From Pseudomonas sp. S06B 330 (GTDB lineage Bacteria > Pseudomonadota > Gammaproteobacteria > Pseudomonadales > Pseudomonadaceae): DNA of 64,000 nt. The stretch lies in contig NZ_CP088149.1 of the NCBI RefSeq assembly GCF_002845275.2, forward strand, positions 1,484,501 through 1,548,500. Direction: 5' to 3'. Shown here piece after piece: positions 1-8,210 of the stretch (positions within the stretch are counted from its first letter, which is position 1; each line of letters opens with the position of its first letter). The notes beneath the pieces were generated by a model. That model did not search any database. It saw nothing but the letters and a program-made list of their open reading frames with translations, and was not told where the DNA came from. The translations under genes and the position numbers were made by a program.

Positions 1-616
1 AGGGGTGTTCGGCGTATTGCTCTGGGGGCTGAGCACGCTGCTCGACGGCAGCCCGTTACTGTTGCATACCGCGTTGCTGCTCAGTGCCTGGGTGCTGCTC
101 AGCGGAGCCCTGCACCTGGATGGCCTGGCCGACAGTGCCGATGCCTGGCTGGGGGGCTTCGGCGACCGCGCGCGTACCCTGGAGATCATGAAAGATCCAC
201 GCAGCGGGCCCATAGCCGTGGTAACGCTGGTACTGGTGCTGTTGCTGAAGTTCTGCGCCTTGCTGGTGCTGGTCGAGCGAGGGCAGGGCGAGTGGCTGAT
301 CATCGCGCCGCTGCTGGGGCGCGCCGCCTTGCTCGGGCTGTTTCTGTCCACGCCTTATGTGCGCGCGGGGGGGCTGGGGCAGGCGCTGGCCGATCACCTG
401 CCACGACGTAGTGGGCAGTGGGTTTTGTTTGTAAGTTGCGTCCTATGCCTTTGTCTGACTGGTCTGCAAGGTCTGTATGTATTGGCTGTCGCGGGCGTGG
501 CTTTCTTCTTCTTTCGTCGAATGATGATTCGGCGATTAGGCGGCACGACCGGTGATACTGCCGGTGCGCTCCTGGAATTGCTGGAGTTGGCGGTTTTACT
601 CAGTCTGGCATTGTGA
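1..616 (+). CDS. cobS: Adenosylcobinamide-GDP ribazoletransferase (cobalamin synthase), 5' end outside the window
   Basis: CobS joins adenosylcobinamide-GDP to alpha-ribazole in the last part of the lower-ligand pathway of vitamin B12 assembly, at the inner membrane. The visible part is about 204 codons. It shows the family's acidic signature HLDGLADSADA near its start, followed by several hydrophobic membrane segments and the motif EIMKDPRSGP. The gene runs in from the left edge, so its start and any cob neighbours are not visible. The stop is a TGA at 614-616, about 80 bases before the next gene, which looks like a separate unit. Identification from the motif is firm. Confidence 0.93.
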   Translation, partial: GVFGVLLWGLSTLLDGSPLLLHTALLLSAWVLLSGALHLDGLADSADAWLGGFGDRARTLEIMKDPRSGPIAVVTLVLVLLLKFCALLVLVERGQGEWLIIAPLLGRAALLGLFLSTPYVRAGGLGQALADHLPRRSGQWVLFVSCVLCLCLTGLQGLYVLAVAGVAFFFFRRMMIRRLGGTTGDTAGALLELLELAVLLSLAL

Positions 617-693
617 TCGCTGGGTTATCCGGGGGCGGCTTTTCCCTGGCAGTGGCGAGCGTATGCTTGCCTTCTTTGTCAGGGAGGTGACGT

Positions 694-1878
694 ATGCGGG
701 GAAGGTTGCAACGCGGACTGCTGATGCTGTGTTGTGCGTTTGGTAGCGCGAACGCCGCCGATTTGATCGATTTTTGGGAGGCGCCACGCCACGGTGGCAA
801 CAGTTTCAACCGGCTGCCGCCTGATCAGGCGTACTTCCAGGCACTCAAGGATTACGGTGCCAGTTGGGTCCGTCTGTCTTACGACAAGTGGCAGCCTACC
901 GGGCGCGACTTCCTCCTCGGCGATGCCGATGGCTACAAGGGGCTGGCTGCCGAGGACCTGGTGCAACTGCGCAACGTACTCGACGCTGCCCAGAGTGCCG
1001 GGCTCAAGGTCGTCATTGCGCCACTGTCGTTGCCGGGCATGCGCTGGGTGCAGAACAACCATGATCGTTTTGACGACCGCCTCTGGCAGGACAAGGCCTG
1101 GTGGTTGCAGTCGGCTGCCTTTTGGCGGGATCTGGCTGCAGCCCTCAAGGACCATCCGGCCATTGCCGGCTACAACCTGATCAATGAGCCCGCGCCGGAA
1201 AAGAGGGGTGGGCTTGCCGAGCATGCGGCGGCGGCAGACATGCAGGCCTGGTATCGCCAGCAACAGGGCGGCACTCGTGATTTGCCGGCGTTCTACACCC
1301 AGGTCATTGCCGCCATTCGTGAAGTGGACCCGCTAACGCCGGTGATGGTCGACGCTGGCTGGTATGCCGCCGCCGATGCCTTTGCCTACTGGCCGGCCCC
1401 TTTGTCTGACGCTCGCGTGCTGTACAGTTTTCACATGTACGAGCCTTACCACGCTACCAGCGCGCCAAACCTGAACCGGGCAAAACCGTATGCCTATCCA
1501 GGTACCGTGAAGTTTGCCGGGCAGCAGCAGGTGTGGGGTCGTGAGCGGGTTGAGAAGTATTTGAAAAGCCCCCAGCAGTGGGCGCAAGCTCACCAAGTGC
1601 CTGCCAGCCGCCTGGTGGCGGGGGAGTTTGGCTGCATGCGGCGCTTGCCGGGATGTCGACAATACCTTGAGGACGTGCTGACAAGCCTTGATCAAGCCGG
1701 CCTGCATTGGGCCTTTTACAGCTTTCGCGAGGACAGCTGGGACGGCATGGACTATGAACTGGGCAGCGCCAAGGTGCCCTGGGCTTACTGGCAGGCCATC
1801 GAGCAAGGGCACCCCGACCCGCTGAAACGCCAAGCCACTGTAGAGTTTGAGCCGATTAGCAAGCGCCTGCTGCCCTAG
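694..1878 (+). CDS. Secreted glycoside hydrolase family 5 (cellulase-like)
   Basis: A 394-residue protein with an N-terminal signal peptide ending near SANA-AD, so it is exported. It has the GH5 beta/alpha-barrel pattern: the acid/base glutamate lies in GYNLINEP (Glu165) and the nucleophile glutamate in VAGEFG (Glu311), with a conserved HMYEPY segment between. GH5 enzymes hydrolyse beta-1,4 glucans or mannans. The exact substrate cannot be read from the sequence. There is no carbohydrate-binding module, so it may act on short or self-made glucans rather than plant cellulose. The ATG is preceded by AGGGAGGTG, a strong ribosome binding site. It stands alone downstream of cobS. Confidence 0.85.
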   Translation: MRGRLQRGLLMLCCAFGSANAADLIDFWEAPRHGGNSFNRLPPDQAYFQALKDYGASWVRLSYDKWQPTGRDFLLGDADGYKGLAAEDLVQLRNVLDAAQSAGLKVVIAPLSLPGMRWVQNNHDRFDDRLWQDKAWWLQSAAFWRDLAAALKDHPAIAGYNLINEPAPEKRGGLAEHAAAADMQAWYRQQQGGTRDLPAFYTQVIAAIREVDPLTPVMVDAGWYAAADAFAYWPAPLSDARVLYSFHMYEPYHATSAPNLNRAKPYAYPGTVKFAGQQQVWGRERVEKYLKSPQQWAQAHQVPASRLVAGEFGCMRRLPGCRQYLEDVLTSLDQAGLHWAFYSFREDSWDGMDYELGSAKVPWAYWQAIEQGHPDPLKRQATVEFEPISKRLLP

Positions 1879-1910
1879 TCGGATCAGGAAATCCTTGCCT
1901 CAAGGTTTAT

Positions 1911-1926
1911 GCGGGTATATACACGT
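1911..1926. promoter_or_regulatory. Probable operator for the MarR regulator, copy 1
   Basis: The core CGGGTATATACACG lies just upstream of the MarR start codon. It differs by one base from the perfect palindrome found in front of the MFS gene at 2352-2367. Its position fits autorepression by the MarR protein. Binding is inferred from symmetry and repetition. Confidence 0.6.
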
Positions 1927-1930
1927 ATTC

Positions 1931-2335
1931 ATGTTGACCAGTGAATGTATCTGCACCCATCTGCGTCGTGCGGCCCGTGGGGTCAGCCGACACTACGACG
2001 AAGCCCTTGAAGGTTTCGGGATCAATGTCGCGCAGTTTTCCCTGCTGCGGCATTTGCGTCGTCTCGATCAACCGAGTATCTCGACCTTGGCCGATGCCAT
2101 GGGCCTGGATCGCAGTACCCTGGGGCGTAACGTGCGGGTGCTGGAAGCTGAAGGGTTGCTGGCCCTGGCTGAAGGTCGGGACCTTCGCAATCGTCTGGTG
2201 CTGTTGACCGATCAGGGGCATGAGCGTTTGCGCGCAGCTGAGCCAGCCTGGGAAAAAGCCCAGGCCGATTTGATTGATACCTTGGGTGAAGGGCAGCGCG
2301 ATGAACTGGTGCGTCTGCTTGAGCTGCTTGCCTGA
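1931..2335 (+). CDS. MarR-family transcriptional regulator
   Basis: A 134-residue winged-helix regulator. The DNA-binding region is seen in SISTLADAMGLDRSTLGRNV (recognition helix) followed by the wing EGRDLRNRLVLLT, both typical of MarR. Such proteins are dimeric repressors that release DNA on binding a small ligand and often control an adjacent efflux pump. The MFS gene lies 63 bases downstream on the same strand, and matching palindromes sit before both genes, so it probably controls itself and that transporter. I chose ATG 1931 because the resulting N-terminus aligns with the family. Upstream in-frame codons would run through the operator. Confidence 0.88.
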   Translation: MLTSECICTHLRRAARGVSRHYDEALEGFGINVAQFSLLRHLRRLDQPSISTLADAMGLDRSTLGRNVRVLEAEGLLALAEGRDLRNRLVLLTDQGHERLRAAEPAWEKAQADLIDTLGEGQRDELVRLLELLA

Positions 2336-2351
2336 AACCTTTATGACATAA

Positions 2352-2367
2352 ACGGGTATATACCCGT
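2352..2367. promoter_or_regulatory. Perfect 16-bp palindrome, probable MarR operator copy 2
   Basis: ACGGGTATATACCCGT is a perfect inverted repeat between the MarR gene and the MFS gene, 32 bases before the MFS start. A one-mismatch copy lies in front of marR. Its size and symmetry suit a MarR dimer. It could also overlap the MFS promoter. Confidence 0.7.
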
Positions 2368-2398
2368 ATAGCCTTGCGGCACTTTGGAGAAAACAATA

Positions 2399-3601
2399 AT
2401 GACATCGGTATGGCGAACCAGTGGTTGGATTCTCCTCGGCGCTGCGTTGATCCTGGCGCTCTCTCTGGGCGTGCGGCATGGCTTTGGCCTGTTCCTGGCA
2501 CCGATGAGTGCCGACTTCGGCTGGGGGCGTGAGGTGTTCGCCTTCGCCATTGCCTTGCAGAACCTGATCTGGGGGCTGGCACAACCCTTTGCCGGGGCCT
2601 TGGCGGATCGCCTTGGTGCAGCAAAAGTGGTGATGGTCGGCGGTATTCTCTATGCCGTCGGGCTGGTGTTGATGGGCATGTCTGATTCGGCGCTGACGCT
2701 GTCGCTGAGCGCCGGCCTGCTGATTGGTATTGGCCTCTCCGGCACATCGTTCTCGGTGATCCTCGGCGTGGTGGGTCGCGCCGTTCCCCCAGAGAAGCGC
2801 AGCATGGCCATGGGGATTGCCAGTGCCGCCGGGTCCTTCGGTCAATTCGCCATGCTCCCGGGTACCCTCGGCCTGATCGGCTGGCTGGGCTGGTCAGCGG
2901 CCTTGCTGGTGCTGGGTTTGCTGGTGGCCTTCATCGTGCCGCTGGTGGGGTTGTTGAAAGATCGACCGCTACCCAGCCACGGTGCCGAACAAAGTCTGGG
3001 TCAGGCCTTGCGTGAAGCCTGCACACATTCTGGTTTCTGGCTCTTGTCCTTGGGCTTTTTCGTCTGTGGCTTTCAGGTGGTGTTCATCGGCGTGCATTTG
3101 CCGGCCTACCTGGTCGACCAACACCTGCCGGCGACCATTGGCACCACGGTGCTGGCACTGGTCGGGCTGTTCAATATTGTCGGCACCTACACTGCTGGTT
3201 GGCTGGGCGGACGGATGTCCAAGCCGCGTTTGCTGACGGCGCTGTATCTGTTGCGGGCGGTGGTGATCGTGTTGTTTCTCTGGGCGCCGGTCACGCAGTT
3301 CAGCGCTTACCTGTTTGGCATCGCCATGGGGCTGTTGTGGCTGTCGACCGTGCCGTTGACCAATGGCACGGTGGCGACCCTGTTTGGCGTGCGTAACCTG
3401 TCGATGCTCGGCGGTATCGTGTTTCTGTTCCACCAGTTGGGCGCATTCCTGGGCGGTTGGCTGGGCGGGGTGGTGTACGACAAAACCGGAAACTACGACT
3501 TGGTCTGGCAGATTTCGATCCTCCTCAGCCTGTTGGCGGCGGCACTCAACTGGCCGGTGCGTGAACGCCCTGTGGCGCGCCTGCAGGCGCAAGCGGCATG
3601 A
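2399..3601 (+). CDS. MFS transporter
   Basis: A 400-residue major facilitator with about 12 hydrophobic segments and the loop 2-3 signature GALADRLGAAKVV. It begins with the R-H-G-F-G-L-F-L-A-P-M segment seen in oxalate/formate-antiporter-like and related MFS proteins. The substrate is not predictable. It sits just downstream of a MarR regulator and a perfect palindrome, so inducible efflux is likely. ATG 2399 is preferred over an in-frame TTG at 2384 because TGGAGA lies about ten bases before it. The stop overlaps the start of a 40-residue membrane protein. Confidence 0.85.
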   Translation: MTSVWRTSGWILLGAALILALSLGVRHGFGLFLAPMSADFGWGREVFAFAIALQNLIWGLAQPFAGALADRLGAAKVVMVGGILYAVGLVLMGMSDSALTLSLSAGLLIGIGLSGTSFSVILGVVGRAVPPEKRSMAMGIASAAGSFGQFAMLPGTLGLIGWLGWSAALLVLGLLVAFIVPLVGLLKDRPLPSHGAEQSLGQALREACTHSGFWLLSLGFFVCGFQVVFIGVHLPAYLVDQHLPATIGTTVLALVGLFNIVGTYTAGWLGGRMSKPRLLTALYLLRAVVIVLFLWAPVTQFSAYLFGIAMGLLWLSTVPLTNGTVATLFGVRNLSMLGGIVFLFHQLGAFLGGWLGGVVYDKTGNYDLVWQISILLSLLAAALNWPVRERPVARLQAQAA

Positions 3602-3720
3602 GCCGCTTAGCTCTGCGTGGGCTCCTGGCGTTCGGTGCGCTACTGCTGCTAGCGTTGATCTGGTGGGGCTGGCATGAAGGTGGACTGGCGCTGATGCAGT
3701 TGGGCATGGGCGTGTGCTAG
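3598..3720 (+). CDS. Small single-span membrane protein, translationally coupled to the MFS gene
   Basis: A 40-codon reading frame that starts inside the stop of the MFS gene (ATGA overlap). The product begins [10 protein letters not shown], contains one strongly hydrophobic stretch ([17 protein letters not shown]) and ends GMGVC. Family is unknown to me. The overlap and the single helix suggest a small subunit or partner of the transporter. It falls below common gene-calling length limits. Support is the coupling and composition only. Confidence 0.55.
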   Translation: MSRLALRGLLAFGALLLLALIWWGWHEGGLALMQLGMGVC

Positions 3721-3760
3721 GCGTATTCTGAACGTCATAGACCGGTTCAAGGGAGAGACG

Positions 3761-4315
3761 ATGATGCGTGCACGCTGGCTGTTGGTTCCACTGTTCACCC
3801 TGATGGCTGCCGCATCCGTGCAGGCCGCCGACTGTCCAGCCTTGCTCAAGGGCAGCCTGCCGGAATTACGTGGCAAAGAGCAGATTGACCTGTGTGAGAA
3901 GTTTGCGGGTAAGCCGCTGGTGGTGGTCAACACCGCCAGCTATTGTGGCTTCGCGCCGCAATTTGAAGGCCTGGAAGGGGTCTACAAAACTTACAGGGGG
4001 CAAGGGCTGGAGATGCTCGGGGTGCCGTCCAACGACTTCAAGCAGGAGGACGCTGACGCCGAGAAAACCGCCAAGGTCTGCTATGCGAACTATGGCGTCA
4101 CCTTCACCATGACCAAAGCCCAGCCCGTGCGCGGCAGTGATGCGATTCCCTTGTTCAAGAACCTCGCCAAGCAGAGCAGCGCGCCGAAGTGGAATTTCTA
4201 CAAGTACGTGGTAGATCGTCAGGGCAACGTGGTCGCCAATTTTTCCAGCCTGACCAAGCCCGATGACCCTGCATTCACAGCCGCGATCGAGAAGGCCATC
4301 GCTTCGCAACCGTAA
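3761..4315 (+). CDS. Periplasmic glutathione peroxidase-like protein
   Basis: A 184-residue protein with a signal peptide ending VQA-AD and a GPx thioredoxin fold. The peroxidatic cysteine is in [12 protein letters not shown], and the Trp/Asn part of the catalytic tetrad is in [10 protein letters not shown]. The segment that usually reads PCNQF is PSNDF here, so the tetrad glutamine is replaced by aspartate and the nearby cysteine by serine. Family members reduce hydroperoxides using glutathione or thioredoxin. With export to the periplasm, the electron donor is unclear. It is probably monocistronic, with GGGAGAGACG before the ATG. A second ATG (3764) is equally possible. Confidence 0.85.
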   Translation: MMRARWLLVPLFTLMAAASVQAADCPALLKGSLPELRGKEQIDLCEKFAGKPLVVVNTASYCGFAPQFEGLEGVYKTYRGQGLEMLGVPSNDFKQEDADAEKTAKVCYANYGVTFTMTKAQPVRGSDAIPLFKNLAKQSSAPKWNFYKYVVDRQGNVVANFSSLTKPDDPAFTAAIEKAIASQP

Positions 4316-4322
4316 GCAGTCC

Positions 4323-4586
4323 TCAGTGGCCGGGATGCACTGTCCAGGCCACCAGCTTGAGCACCACCGGGCGAACCACCAGGACGCAGGCAAAGGCGAC
4401 CGGCATGGCCAATTGATAAGCCTTGAGCACATTGCTCAGGTAATTCGGGTCGATGCCGGCGGTTGCGGCAGTGATCACGAAACACATCAGCAAGGCCATG
4501 ATCGCCGACATATAGAAGGCGAATACGTAAGGCGTGGCGCGAGCGCCCAGTTTGCGGCGGCTGCGGGTGACGTTCTGCATGCTCAT
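4323..4586 (-). CDS. DUF2798 family membrane protein
   Basis: An 87-residue protein with two hydrophobic helices (YVFAFYMSAIMALLMCFVI and AYQLAMPVAFACVLVVRPVV), a basic N-terminus and the pattern of DUF2798. The function of the family is not established. The start at 4586 has AAGGAGT five bases upstream, which is better than more distal starts. It is divergent from a LysR regulator, which is the usual arrangement for a LysR target, so that regulator may control it. It ends only seven bases from the convergent peroxidase gene. Confidence 0.75.
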   Translation of the reverse strand: MSMQNVTRSRRKLGARATPYVFAFYMSAIMALLMCFVITAATAGIDPNYLSNVLKAYQLAMPVAFACVLVVRPVVLKLVAWTVHPGH

Positions 4587-4702
4587 GCGGACTCCTTGGG
4601 TGCAATGAAGGGCGCAGCCTAACAAGCGTCGCAGGCGCTCAGGTAGACGCGGCGAGCTTAGGTCTTTATAAAGAAATTCTTACGAATACCGGACTGATCG
4701 CT

Positions 4703-5638
4703 ATGAATCTGCTGGGCTCGATCAAGAGTTTCATCAAAGTCGTCGAAGCTGGCAGCATTGCGGGTGGCGCCCGAACCCTAGGCTTGAGCGCAGCGGCCGT
4801 CAGCCAGAACATTGCTCGGCTAGAGGCCCACTTGCAGGTCCGCTTGCTGTCGCGCACTACCCGCAGCATGGCGTTGACGCCTAATGGCACGCTTTACTAC
4901 GAGAAGGTCAAGCACATCGAACGTGACCTTGAACAAGCGCACCTGGCGATCACCACACCCGATTGTGAACCCAAGGGGCGCTTGTGTATCGCTGCGTCAT
5001 CGGCGTTCGGTCGGCATGTGCTGGCGCCTCTGATTCCGGCCTTTAGCGCCCGTTATCCGCAGCTTTCGATTGAACTGGTTACGAATGATCGGCGGGTCAA
5101 TCATGCCCAAGAGGGCGTCGATGTCAGTATCCGTATCAAGCCGCAGTTGGAGGATGGTTTGCTGGCACGGCACATAGCTCAGGTGCCGTTCATTTGCTGT
5201 GCTTCACCGCAGTACCTGGCGCAGGCGGGATGGCCTGGCGCGCCAGAGCAGCTCAAGGCGCATCGGTGTCTGGTGTTTCGTTATCCGGTGGACGGGCGCT
5301 TCTTGCGCTGGGGCTTTGTACGTGACGGGCTGCGCTTTGACGCCGAGTTTGGTGATGTGTTGATCAGCGACGATATTGATGTGCTCACGCAGATGGCGGC
5401 CAACCATGGCGGCATTGCGCGTCTGGCGGAATTCGTCGCCAGGCCCTACATCGAGCGCGGGCAACTGGTGGCGCTGTTCGAATACTCACAGCCCACCCAG
5501 GCTTATGCGCAGACCGAGCCGATGGATATCTACCTGTGTGTAGCTGATCGTTTTGCGATGACGCCCAAGGTGCGGGTGTTCATGGACTATCTGCAGGAGA
5601 GTCTGGGCATTACCGAGCCGGTCGGCGCGCAAGAATGA
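4703..5638 (+). CDS. LysR-family transcriptional regulator
   Basis: A 311-residue LysR regulator. The N-terminal winged helix (LGSIKSFIKVVEAGSIAGG... LSAAAVSQNIARLE) is followed by a periplasmic-binding-protein-like effector domain from about residue 90. The sequence is of the CrgA/AphR type with an FGRHVLAPL segment. It is divergent from a DUF2798 membrane protein gene, so the 116-base gap between them is the likely control region. A strong hairpin terminator follows the stop. The ligand is unknown. Confidence 0.87.
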   Translation: MNLLGSIKSFIKVVEAGSIAGGARTLGLSAAAVSQNIARLEAHLQVRLLSRTTRSMALTPNGTLYYEKVKHIERDLEQAHLAITTPDCEPKGRLCIAASSAFGRHVLAPLIPAFSARYPQLSIELVTNDRRVNHAQEGVDVSIRIKPQLEDGLLARHIAQVPFICCASPQYLAQAGWPGAPEQLKAHRCLVFRYPVDGRFLRWGFVRDGLRFDAEFGDVLISDDIDVLTQMAANHGGIARLAEFVARPYIERGQLVALFEYSQPTQAYAQTEPMDIYLCVADRFAMTPKVRVFMDYLQESLGITEPVGAQE

Positions 5639-5639
5639 A

Positions 5640-5661
5640 AAAACCGCCCGAGGGCGGTTTT
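5640..5661. terminator. Bidirectional intrinsic terminator
   Basis: The inverted repeat AAAACCGCCC / GGGCGGTTTT with a two-base loop lies between the convergent LysR gene and fadL. A and T runs on its two sides let it work in both directions. Confidence 0.9.
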
Positions 5662-5678
5662 ACTACAGCATGGTGAAA

Positions 5679-6938
5679 TCAGAAACGGTAGGTGAGCGAA
5701 GCACCCACACCGTGAGCGCTGTTTTCGTACTTGGCGTTGTACGAACCCTTGGTCGGGCTGCTCAGGTTGACCTTGGTGTCTTCTTCCCACAGGTAGGAGT
5801 AAGCCAGGTCGATGGTCATGTCGTCGTTCGGGCTCCAGCCAGCGCCCAGGCTGAACACCTTACGGTCGCCAGTCGGGATACGTGGCGAACGGTCATGGTT
5901 GTTGGTCGGCGACTGGTCGACGGTGAAGCCGGTACGCAGGACCCACTCTTTGTTCAGCTTGTACGATGCACCGATGGCGTGTGCCCAGGTGTCGTGCCAG
6001 TTCTGCTCTTCGCTGATGGTGCCGAATTGGCCGGCCAACGGTGGCGGCACTTCGTTCTGCACGGTGATCGCTTCCAGGCGGCTCCAGCGGGTCCAGGTGC
6101 TGCCCGCGTAGAGGGTCCACTGGTCATCCAGCTCGTGGGTGACCGAGAAATCGACGGATTCAGGGGTTTTGATTTTCAGTTCAGCGTCAAACTTACTGCC
6201 GCTGAACGGGCCGATCAGGGCGTTGTTGACCTTGGTGTTACCTTCGAGCTTGTAGTCGACCATCGAGTGGTAGGTCAGGCCCAGGCGCGTCTTGTCGGTG
6301 GCCTGAACCAGGACGCCGATGTTGTAGCCGACGGCAGTGTCGTCGCCCTTGATCTTCACTTCACCATCGTTGCTGCCCGGGGTGAACGGGTTGATGGTGT
6401 TGGAGCTCAGTTCGCCTTTGATTTTGTTAATGGTCGGGCCGAAACCGATCGAAACCTTGTCGTTGAAGGCATAGCTGACAGTAGGCTGGAAGGTGATGAC
6501 TTCAACGTAGCTTTTCTTGCCCCAGTAGCGGCTGGCAGCTTCGTCCTCATACTCGGTCACCAGGCCGAAAGGGGCGTAGATACCGAAGCCAACGCTCCAG
6601 TGCTCATCGATGGGCTTGACGTAGAAGCCCATAGGAACGCCCACGAACGGAACCATGTCACCGTCGGTAGAACCGCCAGGGAAGCCGCCGCCCGAGATAT
6701 CGGACTTGGCGATCACGGCTGCGGCGCCGACAGTGATTTGCTCACGTTTCAGGCGCGACATACCGGCAGGGTTGCCGAATACGGTGCTGGCATCATCGGC
6801 AGACGAAGAACGACCCGCGAAACCTGTGCCCATGCCGCTGACACTCTGTTCGTTGAGGGCAAAGCCGCTGGCGAACAGTTGAGTCGAGGCGAGAGTGACG
6901 GCGAGGCTGAGAGAGGTTTTGAGCATTACTTTTTTCAT
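5679..6938 (-). CDS. fadL: FadL/OmpP1/TodX-type outer membrane transporter
   Basis: A 419-residue outer membrane beta-barrel. A signal peptide (MKKVMLKTSLSLAVTLASTQLFASG) is followed by the FadL plug region with NEQSVSGMGTGFAGRSS and a VFGNPAGMS motif. The C-terminus ends in YRF, the usual outer-membrane insertion signature. FadL proteins let long-chain fatty acids and other hydrophobic compounds cross the outer membrane by lateral diffusion. The start has AAGGAGTT just upstream. It stands alone, with about 145 bases upstream for its promoter. The natural substrate could be fatty acids or aromatic hydrocarbons, but the sequence best fits the fatty-acid group. Confidence 0.9.
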   Translation of the reverse strand: MKKVMLKTSLSLAVTLASTQLFASGFALNEQSVSGMGTGFAGRSSSADDASTVFGNPAGMSRLKREQITVGAAAVIAKSDISGGGFPGGSTDGDMVPFVGVPMGFYVKPIDEHWSVGFGIYAPFGLVTEYEDEAASRYWGKKSYVEVITFQPTVSYAFNDKVSIGFGPTINKIKGELSSNTINPFTPGSNDGEVKIKGDDTAVGYNIGVLVQATDKTRLGLTYHSMVDYKLEGNTKVNNALIGPFSGSKFDAELKIKTPESVDFSVTHELDDQWTLYAGSTWTRWSRLEAITVQNEVPPPLAGQFGTISEEQNWHDTWAHAIGASYKLNKEWVLRTGFTVDQSPTNNHDRSPRIPTGDRKVFSLGAGWSPNDDMTIDLAYSYLWEEDTKVNLSSPTKGSYNAKYENSAHGVGASLTYRF

Positions 6939-7084
6939 TATTAGAACTCCTTGGGATCTCCGGGGCGAAAATTACCAACATTTCGCCCGCAGCGCTATAG
7001 GCTGTATCGCAGGAGATAGAGCGGTTTTGTAGGACAATCCGACCAGGTTGGCCGGATTTTTCCGAATATGGAGTTCAGTGACTG

Positions 7085-7567
7085 TCAGCAGGCTTCAAGA
7101 GTCACAGGCGCGATGCAGGTTTGCCAGGCGCAGGTGAAATCGCGCAGGCGTCCCTGGGGGTGGAAGGTCTGGCGCCAGATGCGCGCAAGGCCCAGGAGAT
7201 CGTCGGCAGCGGGGAGTGTGGGGCCTTGTTCTTCAATGAGCATCCAGGCGATGGCGGTGGCGTAGCGCAGGTTGACGGTCAGTTCCAGGTGCGGGCCGCT
7301 GAGGAAGGCGTGCTGGCTGGCCAGGCCGCGAACCAGGCTGGCCAGGTCGGGGTCGCGGGCCAGGAACTGGTCCCAGACGCTTTGGTGGCGTAGTTCAGCA
7401 ATCCGGTAGAGGCCATGGCCGCGTCGATCATGCAAGGCTGAGCCGAGGGCAGATTGGCTGGCGGCAACACCCAGCAACAAAGCTTCGGCGCTTGCGCAGT
7501 GGCGGCCCAGGTAGATCAGGGTCGGGCGAATGACAAATTGGCTCAACTCGCTCGCGGCGATACCCAT
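7085..7567 (-). CDS. Conserved hypothetical protein, lysozyme-like segment possible
   Basis: A 160-residue soluble protein without signal peptide or membrane segment. The segments FVIRPTLIYLG, ALLLGVAASQSALGSAL, HDRRGHGLYRIAE and VRGLASQHAFL recall a family found in bacteria and phage genomes in which A-x-x-E-S-x-L-G followed by G-L-Y-Q-I suggests a lysozyme or transglycosylase fold. In this copy the position of the acidic residue is serine (ASQSALG), so catalytic activity is doubtful. The comparison is from memory and unverified. The start has GAGG six bases upstream. It is transcribed away from the REPIN at 7.8 kb. Confidence 0.55.
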   Translation of the reverse strand: MGIAASELSQFVIRPTLIYLGRHCASAEALLLGVAASQSALGSALHDRRGHGLYRIAELRHQSVWDQFLARDPDLASLVRGLASQHAFLSGPHLELTVNLRYATAIAWMLIEEQGPTLPAADDLLGLARIWRQTFHPQGRLRDFTCAWQTCIAPVTLEAC

Positions 7568-7787
7568 AATGCCCTCGAACTTGAATTTGGCCGGCGGACG
7601 CTGGAGCTTGGCAGCTGGAGAGTCGGTCAGGCCCGCCGGAAGCAGCCTATGCCGCTTGAGTTGAAGTGTAGTGTCATATTCGTGCTGTAAAGGGCTGTTT
7701 TTAAAACATTTGCGGCTTTTAGTTATAAATCATATGCCGTGCGGTGATTAAGAAAGCTGCCCGTGGGGGTGTCGTGACTGGCCCGGT

Positions 7788-7924
7788 GTAGCCGCTGCCG
7801 CGAGGCTGCGATCGGGCGTGAAACGCCCGCAAACCGGGCTACCGCGATTTGTCAGACCCGCCGGGGAGCCCGCGTTGCGACTGCCCAGCAGTCGATCGCA
7901 GCTTCGTGCCGCGGCAGCGGCTAC
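7788..7924. repeat. REPIN: two inverted REP copies, family with core GCCGCTGCCG
   Basis: GTAGCCGCTGCCGCGAGGC is at 7788 and its inverted partner ending CCGCGGCAGCGGCTAC at 7924, with GCTGCGATCG / CGATCGCAGC inside both arms. The same family recurs at 41712-41812. Such elements are moved by RAYT transposases and are non-coding. Reading frames crossing it are not genes. Confidence 0.85.
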
Positions 7925-7936
7925 TAGTACCCATAA

Positions 7937-7962
7937 AAAAGCCCCGCGAGAGGGCGGGGCTT
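7937..7962 (-). terminator. Intrinsic terminator of the 74-residue hypothetical gene
   Basis: On the minus strand AAGCCCCGC and GCGGGGCTT form a nine-base-pair stem followed by a T run. It lies 24 bases beyond the stop of the gene at 7986-8210. Confidence 0.85.
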
Positions 7963-7985
7963 GAGCTGTTGCAGCGAAGCGCGGA

Positions 7986-8210
7986 TCAGGCAATCAGTGC
8001 CTGACGGGTGCGCTCGATAACCGCTTGCAGCGGTTCGGCTTGGCTGTACTGCTCGGGGTACAGACGCTCGCTGTGACGGGCAATACCGTGCTCGTTGACC
8101 AGGGTGAAGCTGAAGCTGCCTTTGCGCGAGGCATTGATCAAGCAGTTCAGGGGGGCAAATGCCTGGGAAAGGGTGCTAATCGCAGCCTGAGTATGGATAG
8201 AGTGAGTCAT
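7986..8210 (-). CDS. Conserved small protein of unknown function
   Basis: A 74-residue protein starting MTHSIHTQAAISTLSQAF and ending RTRQALIA. It is not recognised as a named domain. It has no signal or membrane segment and contains LINASRKGSFSFTLVNEHGIARHSERLYP, a likely beta-rich middle. The strong terminator downstream and normal Pseudomonas codon use support a real gene. The ribosome binding site is weak (AGGA about 14 bases upstream), and a long gene-poor region lies before it, so its leader may be regulatory. Confidence 0.6.
   Translation of the reverse strand: MTHSIHTQAAISTLSQAFAPLNCLINASRKGSFSFTLVNEHGIARHSERLYPEQYSQAEPLQAVIERTRQALIA

Noticed and set aside
5670..6944. A long plus-strand open frame opposite fadL
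   Set aside because: It is the antisense shadow of a GC-rich gene. The minus strand encodes a complete FadL with signal peptide and barrel ending.
7748..7993. An open frame on the minus strand across the REPIN
   Set aside because: It lies almost wholly within the inverted REP sequences and a terminator, so it is a by-product of GC-rich repeats.
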